From Bacteroidaceae bacterium (GTDB lineage: Bacteria; Bacteroidota; Bacteroidia; Bacteroidales; Bacteroidaceae), in NCBI GenBank assembly GCA_017557475.1, contig JAFYYO010000135.1:1-25663 (forward strand): DNA of 25,663 nucleotides, given 5' to 3'. The position numbers and the translations under genes are program-made. Under the pieces are notes generated by a model. It had not been told where the DNA came from and searched no databases. It saw only the letters and a list, made by a program, of their open reading frames with translations. Below are positions 14,364 to 22,416 of the stretch, one piece after another (the stretch's first letter is position 1; each line of letters begins with the position of its first letter).

Positions 14364-15059
14364 ATGAGACTTGTCGTGTTGACTGGAGCAGGCATGAGTG
14401 CGGAAAGCGGCATCAGCACCTTCCGCGACAATGGAGGCCTTTGGGACCAATACAATGTAGAGGATGTGGCAACGCCCGAAGGTTGGGTACGCGACCCGAA
14501 ACTTGTGACGGAATTCTATAATGTGCGACGCAAGCAACTGCTCGACGTGAAACCTTGCCTTGGGCACGAACTTGTGGCAAAACTTGAAGAGAAGCACGCC
14601 GTAACGGTTGTGACACAGAATGTCGATAACCTGCACGAAAGAGCTGGAAGCACGCATGTGATTCATCTTCATGGCGAACTGATGAAGGTGACAAGCAGCT
14701 GGTCTCCTAATGATCCGCGATACATTAAGACGCTCGACAAAGAACACCTCGAAGTGAAACTCGGCGATCTTGCCGAGGACGGAAGTCAGCTTCGCCCCTT
14801 CATCGTTTGGTTTGGTGAACCAGTTCCTGAAATAGATAAAGCCGTTGAAGAATGTGCAAAGGCAGAGATGCTTATCGTGATAGGGACGAGCCTCAATGTC
14901 TATCCTGCCGCAGGACTGACTCGCTGCGTTCGCCCTGGCACACCCATCTATCTCATCGACCCGAAACCAGTCGCTTGGAATAGCGATGTGCCTGTTCATC
15001 AAATCATGAAGGGTGCAAGCGAAGGAATGAAAGAACTAATGACTATTCTTAACTCATAA
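14364..15059 (+). CDS. Sirtuin NAD-dependent protein deacylase lacking zinc cysteines
   Basis: 231 residues. NAD-binding motifs are GAGMSAESGISTFRD (8-22) and TQNVDNLHERAG (84-95); the catalytic His is H103 in HLHGE; FGEPVP and GTSLNVYPAAGL complete the Rossmann core. F51-Y52-N-V-R55 supplies the Tyr and Arg typical of class III (SIRT5/CobB-like) enzymes that remove succinyl and malonyl as well as acetyl groups. The small-domain region after HGE (MKVTSSWSPNDPRYIK...LRPF) contains no cysteine, so the usual Cys4 zinc site is absent. From memory, similar zinc-free sirtuins occur in other Bacteroidales. It lies 14 bases upstream of the kinase-like gene and is probably co-transcribed with it. Confidence 0.92.
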   Translation: MRLVVLTGAGMSAESGISTFRDNGGLWDQYNVEDVATPEGWVRDPKLVTEFYNVRRKQLLDVKPCLGHELVAKLEEKHAVTVVTQNVDNLHERAGSTHVIHLHGELMKVTSSWSPNDPRYIKTLDKEHLEVKLGDLAEDGSQLRPFIVWFGEPVPEIDKAVEECAKAEMLIVIGTSLNVYPAAGLTRCVRPGTPIYLIDPKPVAWNSDVPVHQIMKGASEGMKELMTILNS

Positions 15060-15073
15060 ATCGAAGAAAACTA

Positions 15074-16735
15074 ATGCCAAGTGAACTGAGAATACGTTGC
15101 CGCAATAATGGCAAGAGAATAAGCGTGCCCTTCGGCAGTAATCTTTATGATGCCTTTGCCTTAGCGAAATTCCAGATGGATTATGGTCCTGTGGCTGCTC
15201 GCGTCAACAATAAAGTGCAGGGCATGAACTATCGCTTCTATAATAATAAAGATGTGGAGTTCCTGCCGCTCACTTCCCATAGTGGGATGAGGACTTATAC
15301 GCGAACGCTCTTCTTCATCCTTGCAAAAGCAGTTGAAGACGCCTATCCCGATGCACAACTCCTTATCGGCGGTTCTGTTTGTCGAGGCTATTATTGTCAG
15401 CTCCGCATAGGTCGCCCTGTAGAGGATGAGGATGTTCGTCGGATAAAGCAACGAATGCAGGAAATCATAGATGCCGATATGCCCATTCATCGCATACAAT
15501 GTCCTATTGAAGAGGCTATTGAGATGTTCGAGAAACGAGGCATGAAGAGCAAGGTTCAGTTGCTGGAAAGTCAGGACGAACTCTATACCTATTATTATAA
15601 ATTAGGCGAAACAATTGACTATTTCTACAGTTGTTTGCTCACTCGCACAAGTCAGATACATCTCTTCGACCTCATCAAGTTCTACGACGGCATGCTGCTT
15701 CGTGCTCCTTCGCGGAAAGACCCTTCGCAGTTGGAAGAGATCATCGAGCAGAACAAGAAGATGTTCGACGTCATTCGCGAACATCAGAGATGGCAGGAAA
15801 TTCTTGGTGTGCAAACAGTTGGCGAACTCAATTACGCCATTCAGGAAGGGAATGCAACAGATCTCATTAATGTGAGCGAGGCTTTGCAGTTGAAGAAGCT
15901 CAGCAATATTGCCGACGAAATAGCGGAAAGAGGTGCTCGAATCGTCTTGCTTGCAGGCCCGAGCAGTAGCGGTAAGACAACGACAGCAAGGAGGTTGGCA
16001 GTTCTTGTGATGGCTTGTGGCTTGCGTCCTCATACCATCAGTACAGACGACTACTTCGTCAATCGCGTTGATACACCCAAAGATGCCAATGGAGAGTACG
16101 ACTTCGAGTGTATTGGAGCAGTCGATACAACGTTCTTCAATAGGCAGATGAATGCTTTGCTTCAAGGTGAAGAGGTAGAGCTTCCCCGTTATGACTTTCC
16201 TACTGGCGAACGCGTTTTCGAGGGAAGGAAACTGAAGATTGGTCCCGAGGATGTCATCATCCTTGAAGGCAATCACGCTCTTAACCCGATTCTTACGCAG
16301 CAGATACCGGAGGAGAAGAAGTACCGAATCTATGTCTCGACGCTTACTACCATTCAGCTCGACGACCACAATCACATCCCGACTGCCGACATTCGCTTGC
16401 TTCGCCGCATCCTTCGTGACTATAAGCATCGTGGCTATTCTGCTTTGGAGACTATCAAGCGTGCTCCAAGCGTCAGTGCCGGCGAAGAGAAGTGGATTTT
16501 CCCCTTCCAAGGATTTGCAGATGCGACCTTCAACAGCGCCTTGCTCTATGAGTTGGGGGTGATTCGTGAACAGGTGATGCCCATCCTCGAGCAAGTGCCG
16601 GAACGCGCATTAGAGTATGCTGAGGCCAGTCGCCTGCGCAAGTTCCTTGCCTATTTCCGGGGCATTCCTGGTGACCAAGTCCCGCCTTCTAGCTTGCTTA
16701 GGGAGTTTGCTGGCGGAAGTTCTTTTAATCATTAA
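15074..16735 (+). CDS. Nucleoside (uridine) kinase-like P-loop protein with ThrRS-like N-terminal domains
   Basis: 553 residues. The N-terminal 60 residues are TGS-like. Residues about 70-210 follow the second (editing-type) domain of threonyl-tRNA synthetase closely by eye: AKAVEDAYPDAQLLIGG...GYYCQL and CPIEEAIEMFEKRGMKSKVQLLE. Its metal ligand positions look replaced (T74, T78, F184, L188). The C-terminal kinase half has Walker A GPSSSGKT (295-302), STDDYF, YDFPTGER, and VIILEGNHALNP, all typical of the uridine kinase/phosphoribulokinase superfamily. Likely cytoplasmic; the substrate is probably a nucleoside but is unproven. The start at 15074 follows the sirtuin by 14 bases. The next gene follows after 25 bases, so the set looks like one transcription unit. 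Confidence 0.85.
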   Translation: MPSELRIRCRNNGKRISVPFGSNLYDAFALAKFQMDYGPVAARVNNKVQGMNYRFYNNKDVEFLPLTSHSGMRTYTRTLFFILAKAVEDAYPDAQLLIGGSVCRGYYCQLRIGRPVEDEDVRRIKQRMQEIIDADMPIHRIQCPIEEAIEMFEKRGMKSKVQLLESQDELYTYYYKLGETIDYFYSCLLTRTSQIHLFDLIKFYDGMLLRAPSRKDPSQLEEIIEQNKKMFDVIREHQRWQEILGVQTVGELNYAIQEGNATDLINVSEALQLKKLSNIADEIAERGARIVLLAGPSSSGKTTTARRLAVLVMACGLRPHTISTDDYFVNRVDTPKDANGEYDFECIGAVDTTFFNRQMNALLQGEEVELPRYDFPTGERVFEGRKLKIGPEDVIILEGNHALNPILTQQIPEEKKYRIYVSTLTTIQLDDHNHIPTADIRLLRRILRDYKHRGYSALETIKRAPSVSAGEEKWIFPFQGFADATFNSALLYELGVIREQVMPILEQVPERALEYAEASRLRKFLAYFRGIPGDQVPPSSLLREFAGGSSFNH

Positions 16736-16760
16736 ACCTTTCAAACAATTAATAGTTATC

Positions 16761-17897
16761 ATGAAGAAAAAGACAGATGATAGAGTGGCACAGTTGCCTT
16801 CGGATCGACTGATGTCGATTGATGCCCTTCGAGGCTTCGATATGTTGTTTATTATGGGTGGTGCAGCTTTGCTTATGGCACTTGCCGAGTGGTTCCCTTG
16901 CAGCTTCACGCAAGCGATAGCAGAGCAGATGGAGCACGTCGAATGGCACGGACTTCGGCATCACGACACCATTTTCCCCTTGTTCCTTTTTATTGCAGGC
17001 ATTTCCTTCCCATTCTCTTTAGCTAAGCAACGCAAGCAAGGAAAGTCGGAGTGGGCTATCCACAGAAAAGTCATCTATCGCGGACTGATGCTCGTCTTCT
17101 TGGGTGTAGTTTATAATAACTTGCTTGACTTCGACTTCGAGAATCTTCGTTATGCCAGCGTGCTTGGGCGAATCGGCTTGGCTTGGATGTTTGCAGCACT
17201 CATCTTCATACATACAGGATGGAAGACCAGAGTGGGCATCACGGCAGTTCTGCTCGTAGGCTATTGGCTTGTGGCAGGCTTTATTCCTGCTCCTGATGGG
17301 GGAGGAGAGGACATCTTCTCTGCTCAAGGAAGCATCGTCGGCTATGTTGACCGCATCCTCTTGCCTGGACGCATCTATTACGGCAACATCGATCCCGAAG
17401 GCATCCTGAGCGTCATTCCTGCTATTGGTACGGCTCTTCTTGGCATGTTTACAGGCGAATTGGTAAAGTCAAAGCGCGAAGGACTGACTCCAGGCAAGAA
17501 GGTTCTTTGGATGATTCTTGCAGGTATTGTGCTTTTGGCAATCGGTTTACTTTGGAATGAAGTGTTCCCCATCAACAAGAAGATGTGGACAAGTTCCTTC
17601 GTGATGGTTGTGGGCGCTTATTCTGTACTGATGTTTGCCCTCTTCTATTATATAATAGATGTATTGAATTGGCGTAGGTGGACGCTTTTCTTCACGGTCA
17701 TCGGCATGAACTCCATCACCATCTATCTGGCTCAGAAGTTCATCAAGTTCTCCTATACTTCGGACAAACTCTTCGGCGGACTCGTGAAACTGATGCCCGA
17801 GAACTCGCAAGCCTTCTTTACGCAGGTGGCTTACATCGCCGTCTGCTGGCTTTTCCTCTACTTCCTCTATCGCAAGCGTGTATTCCTGAAAGTGTAA
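16761..17897 (+). CDS. Multi-pass membrane acyltransferase, HGSNAT/DUF5009-like
   Basis: 378 residues with around ten hydrophobic helices. The start motif RLMSIDALRGFDMLFIMGG and the segment WHGLRHHDTIFPLFLFIAGIS (62-82) match the family of heparan-alpha-glucosaminide N-acetyltransferase, in which a histidine in this region carries the acetyl group; H63, H67 and H68 are candidates. It would move acetyl groups from cytoplasmic acetyl-CoA to a sugar on the other side of the inner membrane; the sugar is unknown. The start at 16761 is preferred: the open frame to 16617 runs through the kinase gene and lacks a sensible N-terminus. It lies 33 bases upstream of the GH27 gene, which suggests a shared role in glycan use. 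Confidence 0.85.
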   Translation: MKKKTDDRVAQLPSDRLMSIDALRGFDMLFIMGGAALLMALAEWFPCSFTQAIAEQMEHVEWHGLRHHDTIFPLFLFIAGISFPFSLAKQRKQGKSEWAIHRKVIYRGLMLVFLGVVYNNLLDFDFENLRYASVLGRIGLAWMFAALIFIHTGWKTRVGITAVLLVGYWLVAGFIPAPDGGGEDIFSAQGSIVGYVDRILLPGRIYYGNIDPEGILSVIPAIGTALLGMFTGELVKSKREGLTPGKKVLWMILAGIVLLAIGLLWNEVFPINKKMWTSSFVMVVGAYSVLMFALFYYIIDVLNWRRWTLFFTVIGMNSITIYLAQKFIKFSYTSDKLFGGLVKLMPENSQAFFTQVAYIAVCWLFLYFLYRKRVFLKV

Positions 17898-17930
17898 ATT
17901 AAATAAGTATATAACCTAAAACTGACGATT

Positions 17931-20150
17931 ATGATGAAACAGTTTCTTTCCCTATTAGTGCTTGCCGGCACTATGTCGCTCTCATCCTTTGCACAGGATG
18001 TAACCCTTGAGAATGCAAAGTTCCATGCTGGAGACGATGCCTCGTGGGCTGGTGTTAACGTTGACGAGAGCGGTTGGCGCGACATCAAGAACACGATGAC
18101 TTGGACGTCGCAAGGCGTCAAGATTGAGAACGGCTTCGGCTGGTACCGCTATCATGTTACCATTCCCAAGAGCTTGCTCGAGAAGTCAGACCTCAAGGAG
18201 ACCGTCGACTTCAATATGGGCAAGATTGATGACGCTGACGAAGTTTACCTGAATGGTAAACTCATTGGCAAGAGTGGCGGCTTCCCCAAGGACGAGAAGG
18301 GCTACAAGAGCGCTTGGAGCATTCCTCGCGTTTATCGAGTTAAGGCAAATAGTAGTCTGATTAAGTGGGATGCAGACAATGTCTTGGCAGTAAGAGTGTA
18401 TAATGGAGGCGACCCTGGAGGCATGTTCGCAGGTCCTGTAAAGGTGCGTGTTCCCAATACTATTGACAACCTGAGCATCAGTATCAAGGAAGGCGCGAAT
18501 GGTCAAAGTATCAGCACCCTTACCAGTAAGATGGCTGCCACGAAGAGCGGCGTCTTCAAGGTTCAGGTGGAGGATCCTGAGACAGGCAAAGTGCTTGGTG
18601 AGAAGTCGATGAAGGTTTCCGTCAATGAGAAGAAGAACCGTGTCATCAGTCTTCCTTACGACAGCCACCAAATGGTTCGCATCGTATCTAACTTTACAGA
18701 AGACAAGACAGGCTTGAGCACTGAGACGAAGTACATTCCGAAGTACATCCTGACGCCTGCTGCTCCTGCTGAGCCTCGTTTCAACACTACTCCGCTGTAT
18801 GGCGTGCGTCCAGGCTCCCCCATCCACTTCCGCTTTGGTGTGAGTGGCGACCGTCCCATGAAGATTACCTCGGACGATCTGCCAGCAGGCCTCGCCATCA
18901 ATCCTGACAACGGTGCCCTCAGTGGTTCTCTCGAAAGGCCAGGTTCCTATACCTTTACAGTGAAGGCAAAGAATGCAAAGGGCGAGCAGACGCAGAAGTT
19001 CACGATTCGTTGCGGCAGTAAGATTGGTCTGACGCCTCCGATGGGTTGGAACAGCTGGAACTGCTGGGGATTGAGTGTGACGCAAGACAAGGTTATTAGT
19101 AGTTCTAAGGCGCTCATCGAGAAAGGCCTGGCCGACTATGGTTATTGCTACATGAACATCGACGATGGTTGGGAAGCACCCAAGCGTAATGCTGATGGCA
19201 CGATTGCTGTGAACGAGAAGTTCCCCAGCATGAAAGATCTGGGCGACTGGCTCCACTCGGAAGGCCTGAAGTTCGGCATCTATTCTTCTCCTGGCGACCT
19301 TACTTGCGGTGGCTATCTTGGAAGTATCGACCACGAATTGCAGGATGCTGAGAGCTACAATAGTTGGGGCATCGACTACCTCAAGTACGACTGGTGCGGA
19401 TATGGTCGCAAGCACAGGACTGAGCCAGACAATCAGACGGTTGCCAGTTACGTTCGTCCTTATCTGTTGATGGAGCGTTGCCTTCGCCAGCAGCCTCGCG
19501 ACATCTTCTACAGCCTTTGCCAATATGGTATGGCTGACGTTTGGAAGTGGGGTGAAGCTGTGGATGCCAACTCTTGGCGTACGACAGGCGACATCACGGA
19601 CACTTGGGAGAGCCTCTACGACATTGGTTTCTGTCAGCAGCCCGACCTCTATCCTTATGCAAAGCCAGGTCATTGGAACGACCCAGACATGTTGATTGTA
19701 GGTAAGGTAGGTTGGAGTAATAATCTTCGCGACAGCCGTCTGACTCCAGACGAGCAGTACACCCACATCAGCCTGTGGACGCTCCTTGCCAGCAATATGC
19801 TGATTGGTTGCGACATTGCACAGATGGACGAGTTTACCGTAAGTCTGCTTTGCAACAACGAAGTCAATGCTATCAACCAAGACATCTTGGGCAAGCAGGC
19901 TCAGCGTGTAGTGCTCGATGGCGCAATACAGGTTTGGGCACGTCCTCTCAGCGACGGCAGTTGTGCAGTCGGCATCTTCAATGTAGGAGGAACAGATGCA
20001 AAGGTTGACTTCAAGAAGTACTTTGGCGAGATGGGTATCGAGAAGCTGCAGAGCGTCCGCGACCTTTGGCGCCAGAAGGACCTCAGCACCTCCGATGTCA
20101 ACTACTTCATCCCCACTCACGGAGTCAAGTACCTGAAGGTGAAGTTCTAA
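17931..20150 (+). CDS. Secreted GH27 alpha-galactosidase with N-terminal carbohydrate-binding-like and Ig-like domains
   Basis: 739 residues with a signal peptide (about 1-21, SFA/Q). A galactose-binding/jelly-roll domain of the beta-galactosidase type is at about 25-175 (GFGWYRYHVTIPK, DDADEVYLNGKLIGKSGGFP, VLAVRVYN). A beta linker domain (about 180-275) precedes a putative Ig (He_PIG) domain at about 285-360 (DLPAGLAINPDNGALSGSL). The GH27 barrel starts at 367 (LTPPMGWNSWNCWG): IDDGWE (410-415), nucleophile D487 in YLKYDWCGYG, acid/base D554 in WRTTGDITDTW. A short C-terminal beta domain follows. It removes terminal alpha-galactosides (or related sugars such as alpha-GalNAc or beta-L-Arap in some family members). 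It follows the acyltransferase and ends at a strong terminator. Confidence 0.95.
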   Translation: MMKQFLSLLVLAGTMSLSSFAQDVTLENAKFHAGDDASWAGVNVDESGWRDIKNTMTWTSQGVKIENGFGWYRYHVTIPKSLLEKSDLKETVDFNMGKIDDADEVYLNGKLIGKSGGFPKDEKGYKSAWSIPRVYRVKANSSLIKWDADNVLAVRVYNGGDPGGMFAGPVKVRVPNTIDNLSISIKEGANGQSISTLTSKMAATKSGVFKVQVEDPETGKVLGEKSMKVSVNEKKNRVISLPYDSHQMVRIVSNFTEDKTGLSTETKYIPKYILTPAAPAEPRFNTTPLYGVRPGSPIHFRFGVSGDRPMKITSDDLPAGLAINPDNGALSGSLERPGSYTFTVKAKNAKGEQTQKFTIRCGSKIGLTPPMGWNSWNCWGLSVTQDKVISSSKALIEKGLADYGYCYMNIDDGWEAPKRNADGTIAVNEKFPSMKDLGDWLHSEGLKFGIYSSPGDLTCGGYLGSIDHELQDAESYNSWGIDYLKYDWCGYGRKHRTEPDNQTVASYVRPYLLMERCLRQQPRDIFYSLCQYGMADVWKWGEAVDANSWRTTGDITDTWESLYDIGFCQQPDLYPYAKPGHWNDPDMLIVGKVGWSNNLRDSRLTPDEQYTHISLWTLLASNMLIGCDIAQMDEFTVSLLCNNEVNAINQDILGKQAQRVVLDGAIQVWARPLSDGSCAVGIFNVGGTDAKVDFKKYFGEMGIEKLQSVRDLWRQKDLSTSDVNYFIPTHGVKYLKVKF

Positions 20151-20175
20151 CATAGGTTCATTTCCTATAAACGAT

Positions 20176-20206
20176 AAGGCCTGAGGCATTGCCCCAGGCC
20201 TTTTTT
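20176..20206 (+). terminator. Rho-independent terminator of the GH27 operon
   Basis: AAGGCCTG (20176-20183) pairs perfectly with CAGGCCTT (20195-20202) and is followed by six T (20201-20206). It sits 25 bases after the GH27 stop. Confidence 0.93.
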
Positions 20207-20260
20207 CGTATGATTCTTTCCTCCTTTTGCGGGAGAGGCATGGGTGGGGAGGAAACACGC

Positions 20261-20348
20261 CACGCCTAGTTGCCCAACTAGGCACGTCTAGTTTGCGAAT
20301 TAGGCACGTCTAGTTTGCCAACTAGCCACGCCTAGTTTGACGACTCCC
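20261..20348. repeat. Four-unit tandem array, 22-bp period, CTAG dyad family (locus B)
   Basis: Units start at 20261, 20283, 20305 and 20327, each beginning CACG(C/T)CTAGTT. Units 1 to 3 then continue with a 4-base spacer and AACTAG or AATTAG; the last unit decays after CACGCCTAGTTTG. It is the same word as loci A and C. It lies 54 bases past the GH27 terminator and ends about 30 bases before the -33 box of the tRNA-Arg promoter. Confidence 0.9.
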
Positions 20349-20379
20349 CCAACTTAAGTGAGAAAATAATAATACATAT

Positions 20380-20410
20380 TTTGTAGATTTAATTAAATGT
20401 TGTACCTTTG
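20380..20410 (+). promoter_or_regulatory. Promoter of tRNA-Arg and probably korAB
   Basis: TTTG at 20380-20383 and TACCTTTG at 20403-20410 are separated by 19 bases, a full match to the Bacteroidetes -33/-7 promoter layout. Transcription would start near 20416, about 36 bases before the tRNA. No second promoter of this type was found between the tRNA and korA. Confidence 0.8.
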
Positions 20411-20451
20411 CACGCGATTTTGGAGACCGCCCAAACTGCAAAATCATGGAT

Positions 20452-20523
20452 GCTCCTGTAGTTCAACGGATAGAATAGAAGTTTCCTAAACTTTAGATAG
20501 GGGTTCGATTCCCCTCGGGAGTA
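20452..20523 (+). tRNA. tRNA-Arg (anticodon CCU)
   Basis: A 72-base cloverleaf. The acceptor stem is GCTCCTG with CGGGAGT (two G-T pairs), with T8 and A9. The D-arm is GTTC/GAAT. The anticodon stem GAAGT/ACTTT encloses loop TTCCTAA, so the anticodon is CCT, reading AGG. The T-arm is AGGGG-TTCGATT-CCCCT. Discriminator A is at 20523 and CCA is not encoded. korA starts 45 bases later, with no terminator between. Confidence 0.93.
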
Positions 20524-20534
20524 CTGCTTTTGAG

Positions 20535-20561
20535 TTCATAGTTAAGAATTCATAGTTAAGA
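20535..20561. repeat. Two-unit 14-bp tandem repeat in the korA leader
   Basis: TTCATAGTTAAGA occurs at 20535-20547 and again at 20549-20561, 14 bases apart. The second copy ends 7 bases before the korA ATG and so covers the ribosome-binding region. Confidence 0.7.
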
Positions 20562-20568
20562 GATAACG

Positions 20569-22404
20569 ATGGAAATAAAGGAAAAAGAATCAGTAGTAGT
20601 ACGATTCTCAGGTGATTCCGGCGACGGTATGCAACTCGCCGGAAATATTTTTTCTACTGTGTCTGCGACCGTAGGCAACAGTATCAGTACGTTCCCTGAC
20701 TATCCCGCAGACATCCGCGCTCCGCAAGGTTCGCTCACTGGTGTCAGCGGTTTCCAGGTGCATATCGGTGCCGAGCAGGTTTATACGCCTGGCGACCTCT
20801 GCGATGTACTCGTGGCAATGAATGCCGCAGCCCTCAAGACGCAGTATCGCTATGCTAAGCCCGATGCCGCTATCATCATTGATACCGACAGTTTCGGACC
20901 TAAGGATTTGGAGAAAGCTCAGTTCCAAACCGAGGATTATCTCGGCGAGATGGGTATCGATCCCGATAGAGTGATTGCTTGCCCGCTTACCTCGATGGTG
21001 AAGGATTGCCTGACAGAAACCGGCATGGACGCAAAGTCGATCCTCAAGTGCCGCAATATGTTTGCCCTCGGACTAGTGTGCTGGTTGTTCGACAGAGACT
21101 TGAATGTCGCCTTCAACTTCTTGCGTGAGAAGTTCGCAAAGAAGCCCGAGATTGCCGAAGCAAACATCAAAGTCATTCAGGCAGGCTACGATTATGGACA
21201 CAATACGCACTCCAGCGTGGCCAATGTCTATCGCATCGAGACCAAGAACAAAGTGCCTGGTCGCTATATGGACATCACTGGCAACAAGGCCACGGCATAT
21301 GGCTTCATCGCCGCTGCCGAGAAGGCTGGGCTGAAACTCTACCTTGGTTCTTATCCCATCACTCCCGCAACCGACGTCCTTCACGAGCTTTCGAAGCACA
21401 AGAGCCTGGGCGTGATTACCGTTCAATGCGAGGACGAGATTGCAGGCTGCGCAAGTGCCGTGGGCGCTTCCTTTGCTGGGGCTTTGGCTGTAACGAGCAC
21501 TTCCGGTCCTGGCATCTGCTTGAAGAGCGAGGCAATGAACCTTGCAGTCATTATGGAGCTGCCTTTGGTTGTTCTCGATGTGCAGAGAGGTGGTCCTGCG
21601 ACGGGTCTTCCTACGAAGAGTGAACAGACCGACCTCTTGCAAGCTCTCTTTGGTCGTAACGGTGAGAGCCCAATGCCTGTGGTTGCTGCGGCCAGTCCTA
21701 CCGATTGCTTCGAGATGGCCTTCGCTGCCAGCAAGATAGCTTTGGAGCACATGACGCCAGTCATTCTGATGACCGACGCCTTTGTGGCCAACGGCTCAGC
21801 TGCTTTCAAGTTACCTGATTTGAAGGACTATCCAGCCATCAATCCCCCGTATGTTCCTGAGGAACTCAAGGGCTCGTGGACACCTTATATGCGTAATAAG
21901 GAGGGAGTTCGCTACTGGGCTGTGCCTGGTAGGGAAGGCTTCGAGCACATCCTGGGTGGTCTCGAGAAGGACGACAAGACGGGTGCCATCAGTACGAATC
22001 CAGAGAATCACGACCTCATGACTCGCAAACGTCAGGCTAAGATCGACGCTATTCCTGTTCCAGACCTCGAAGTTCTGGGCGATAAGGAAGATGCCGAGTT
22101 GCTGATTGTCGGCTTTGGAGGGACCTTTGGACACCTTCATGCTGCGATGGACGAACTGCGTGCAAAGGGCAAGAAAGTGGCTTTGGCTCACTTCCGCTAC
22201 ATCAATCCGCTTCCCAAGAACACTTCCGAAGTGCTGAAGAAGTACCCGAAAGTCGTGGTAGCAGAGCAAAACATGGGTCAGCTCGCAGGTTGGCTCCGCA
22301 TGAAAGTCGACGGCTTCGTGCCCATGCAATTCAATCAAGTAAAGGGCCAGCCGTTCGTCGTGAACGAGTTAGTCGAGGCATTCAATCAGATTATAAACAA
22401 ATAA
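20569..22404 (+). CDS. korA: 2-oxoglutarate:ferredoxin oxidoreductase, fused gamma-alpha subunit
   Basis: 611 residues. The N-terminal gamma-type domain (about 1-190) opens with VVVRFSGDSGDGMQLAGNIFS and contains PDYPADIRAPQGSLTGVSGFQVHIG. The alpha-type domain follows from about 230 (GNKATAYGFIAAAEKAGLKLYLGSYPITPATDVLHELSK, TVQCEDEIAGCASAVGAS, TSTSGPGICLKSEAMNLAV), ending in a C-terminal domain with HFRYINPLPKNT and AEQNMGQLAGWLR. The enzyme oxidatively decarboxylates a 2-oxoacid to acyl-CoA with reduction of ferredoxin, or runs in the reverse, carboxylating direction. The 2-oxoglutarate assignment rests on overall resemblance to KorA; another 2-oxoacid is possible. It is paired with korB 12 bases downstream and preceded by tRNA-Arg on what may be one transcript. 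Confidence 0.92.
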   Translation: MEIKEKESVVVRFSGDSGDGMQLAGNIFSTVSATVGNSISTFPDYPADIRAPQGSLTGVSGFQVHIGAEQVYTPGDLCDVLVAMNAAALKTQYRYAKPDAAIIIDTDSFGPKDLEKAQFQTEDYLGEMGIDPDRVIACPLTSMVKDCLTETGMDAKSILKCRNMFALGLVCWLFDRDLNVAFNFLREKFAKKPEIAEANIKVIQAGYDYGHNTHSSVANVYRIETKNKVPGRYMDITGNKATAYGFIAAAEKAGLKLYLGSYPITPATDVLHELSKHKSLGVITVQCEDEIAGCASAVGASFAGALAVTSTSGPGICLKSEAMNLAVIMELPLVVLDVQRGGPATGLPTKSEQTDLLQALFGRNGESPMPVVAAASPTDCFEMAFAASKIALEHMTPVILMTDAFVANGSAAFKLPDLKDYPAINPPYVPEELKGSWTPYMRNKEGVRYWAVPGREGFEHILGGLEKDDKTGAISTNPENHDLMTRKRQAKIDAIPVPDLEVLGDKEDAELLIVGFGGTFGHLHAAMDELRAKGKKVALAHFRYINPLPKNTSEVLKKYPKVVVAEQNMGQLAGWLRMKVDGFVPMQFNQVKGQPFVVNELVEAFNQIINK

Positions 22405-22416
22405 AAGGACACAATT

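Larger units (their letters stand above)
20151..20451. other. 301-base intergenic region between GH27 and tRNA-Arg
   Basis: No gene is supported. It holds the GH27 terminator, a perfect 8-bp inverted repeat TTTCCTCC/GGAGGAAA (20217-20224 with 20248-20255), the four-unit 22-bp array B (20261-20348) and the tRNA-Arg promoter (20380-20410). Confidence 0.8.

Noticed and set aside
15602..16594. A 330-codon minus-strand frame opposite the kinase gene
   Set aside because: Antisense shadow of a well-supported P-loop protein; no family resemblance.
16617..16760. Upstream extension of the acyltransferase frame
   Set aside because: It overlaps the kinase gene for more than 100 bases, and the start at 16761 begins directly before the family motif.
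18186..20285. A 699-codon open frame on the minus strand opposite GH27
   Set aside because: It lies entirely antisense to a clear GH27 gene, has no recognisable domains and runs through the terminator and into repeat array B; it is a by-product of codon bias.
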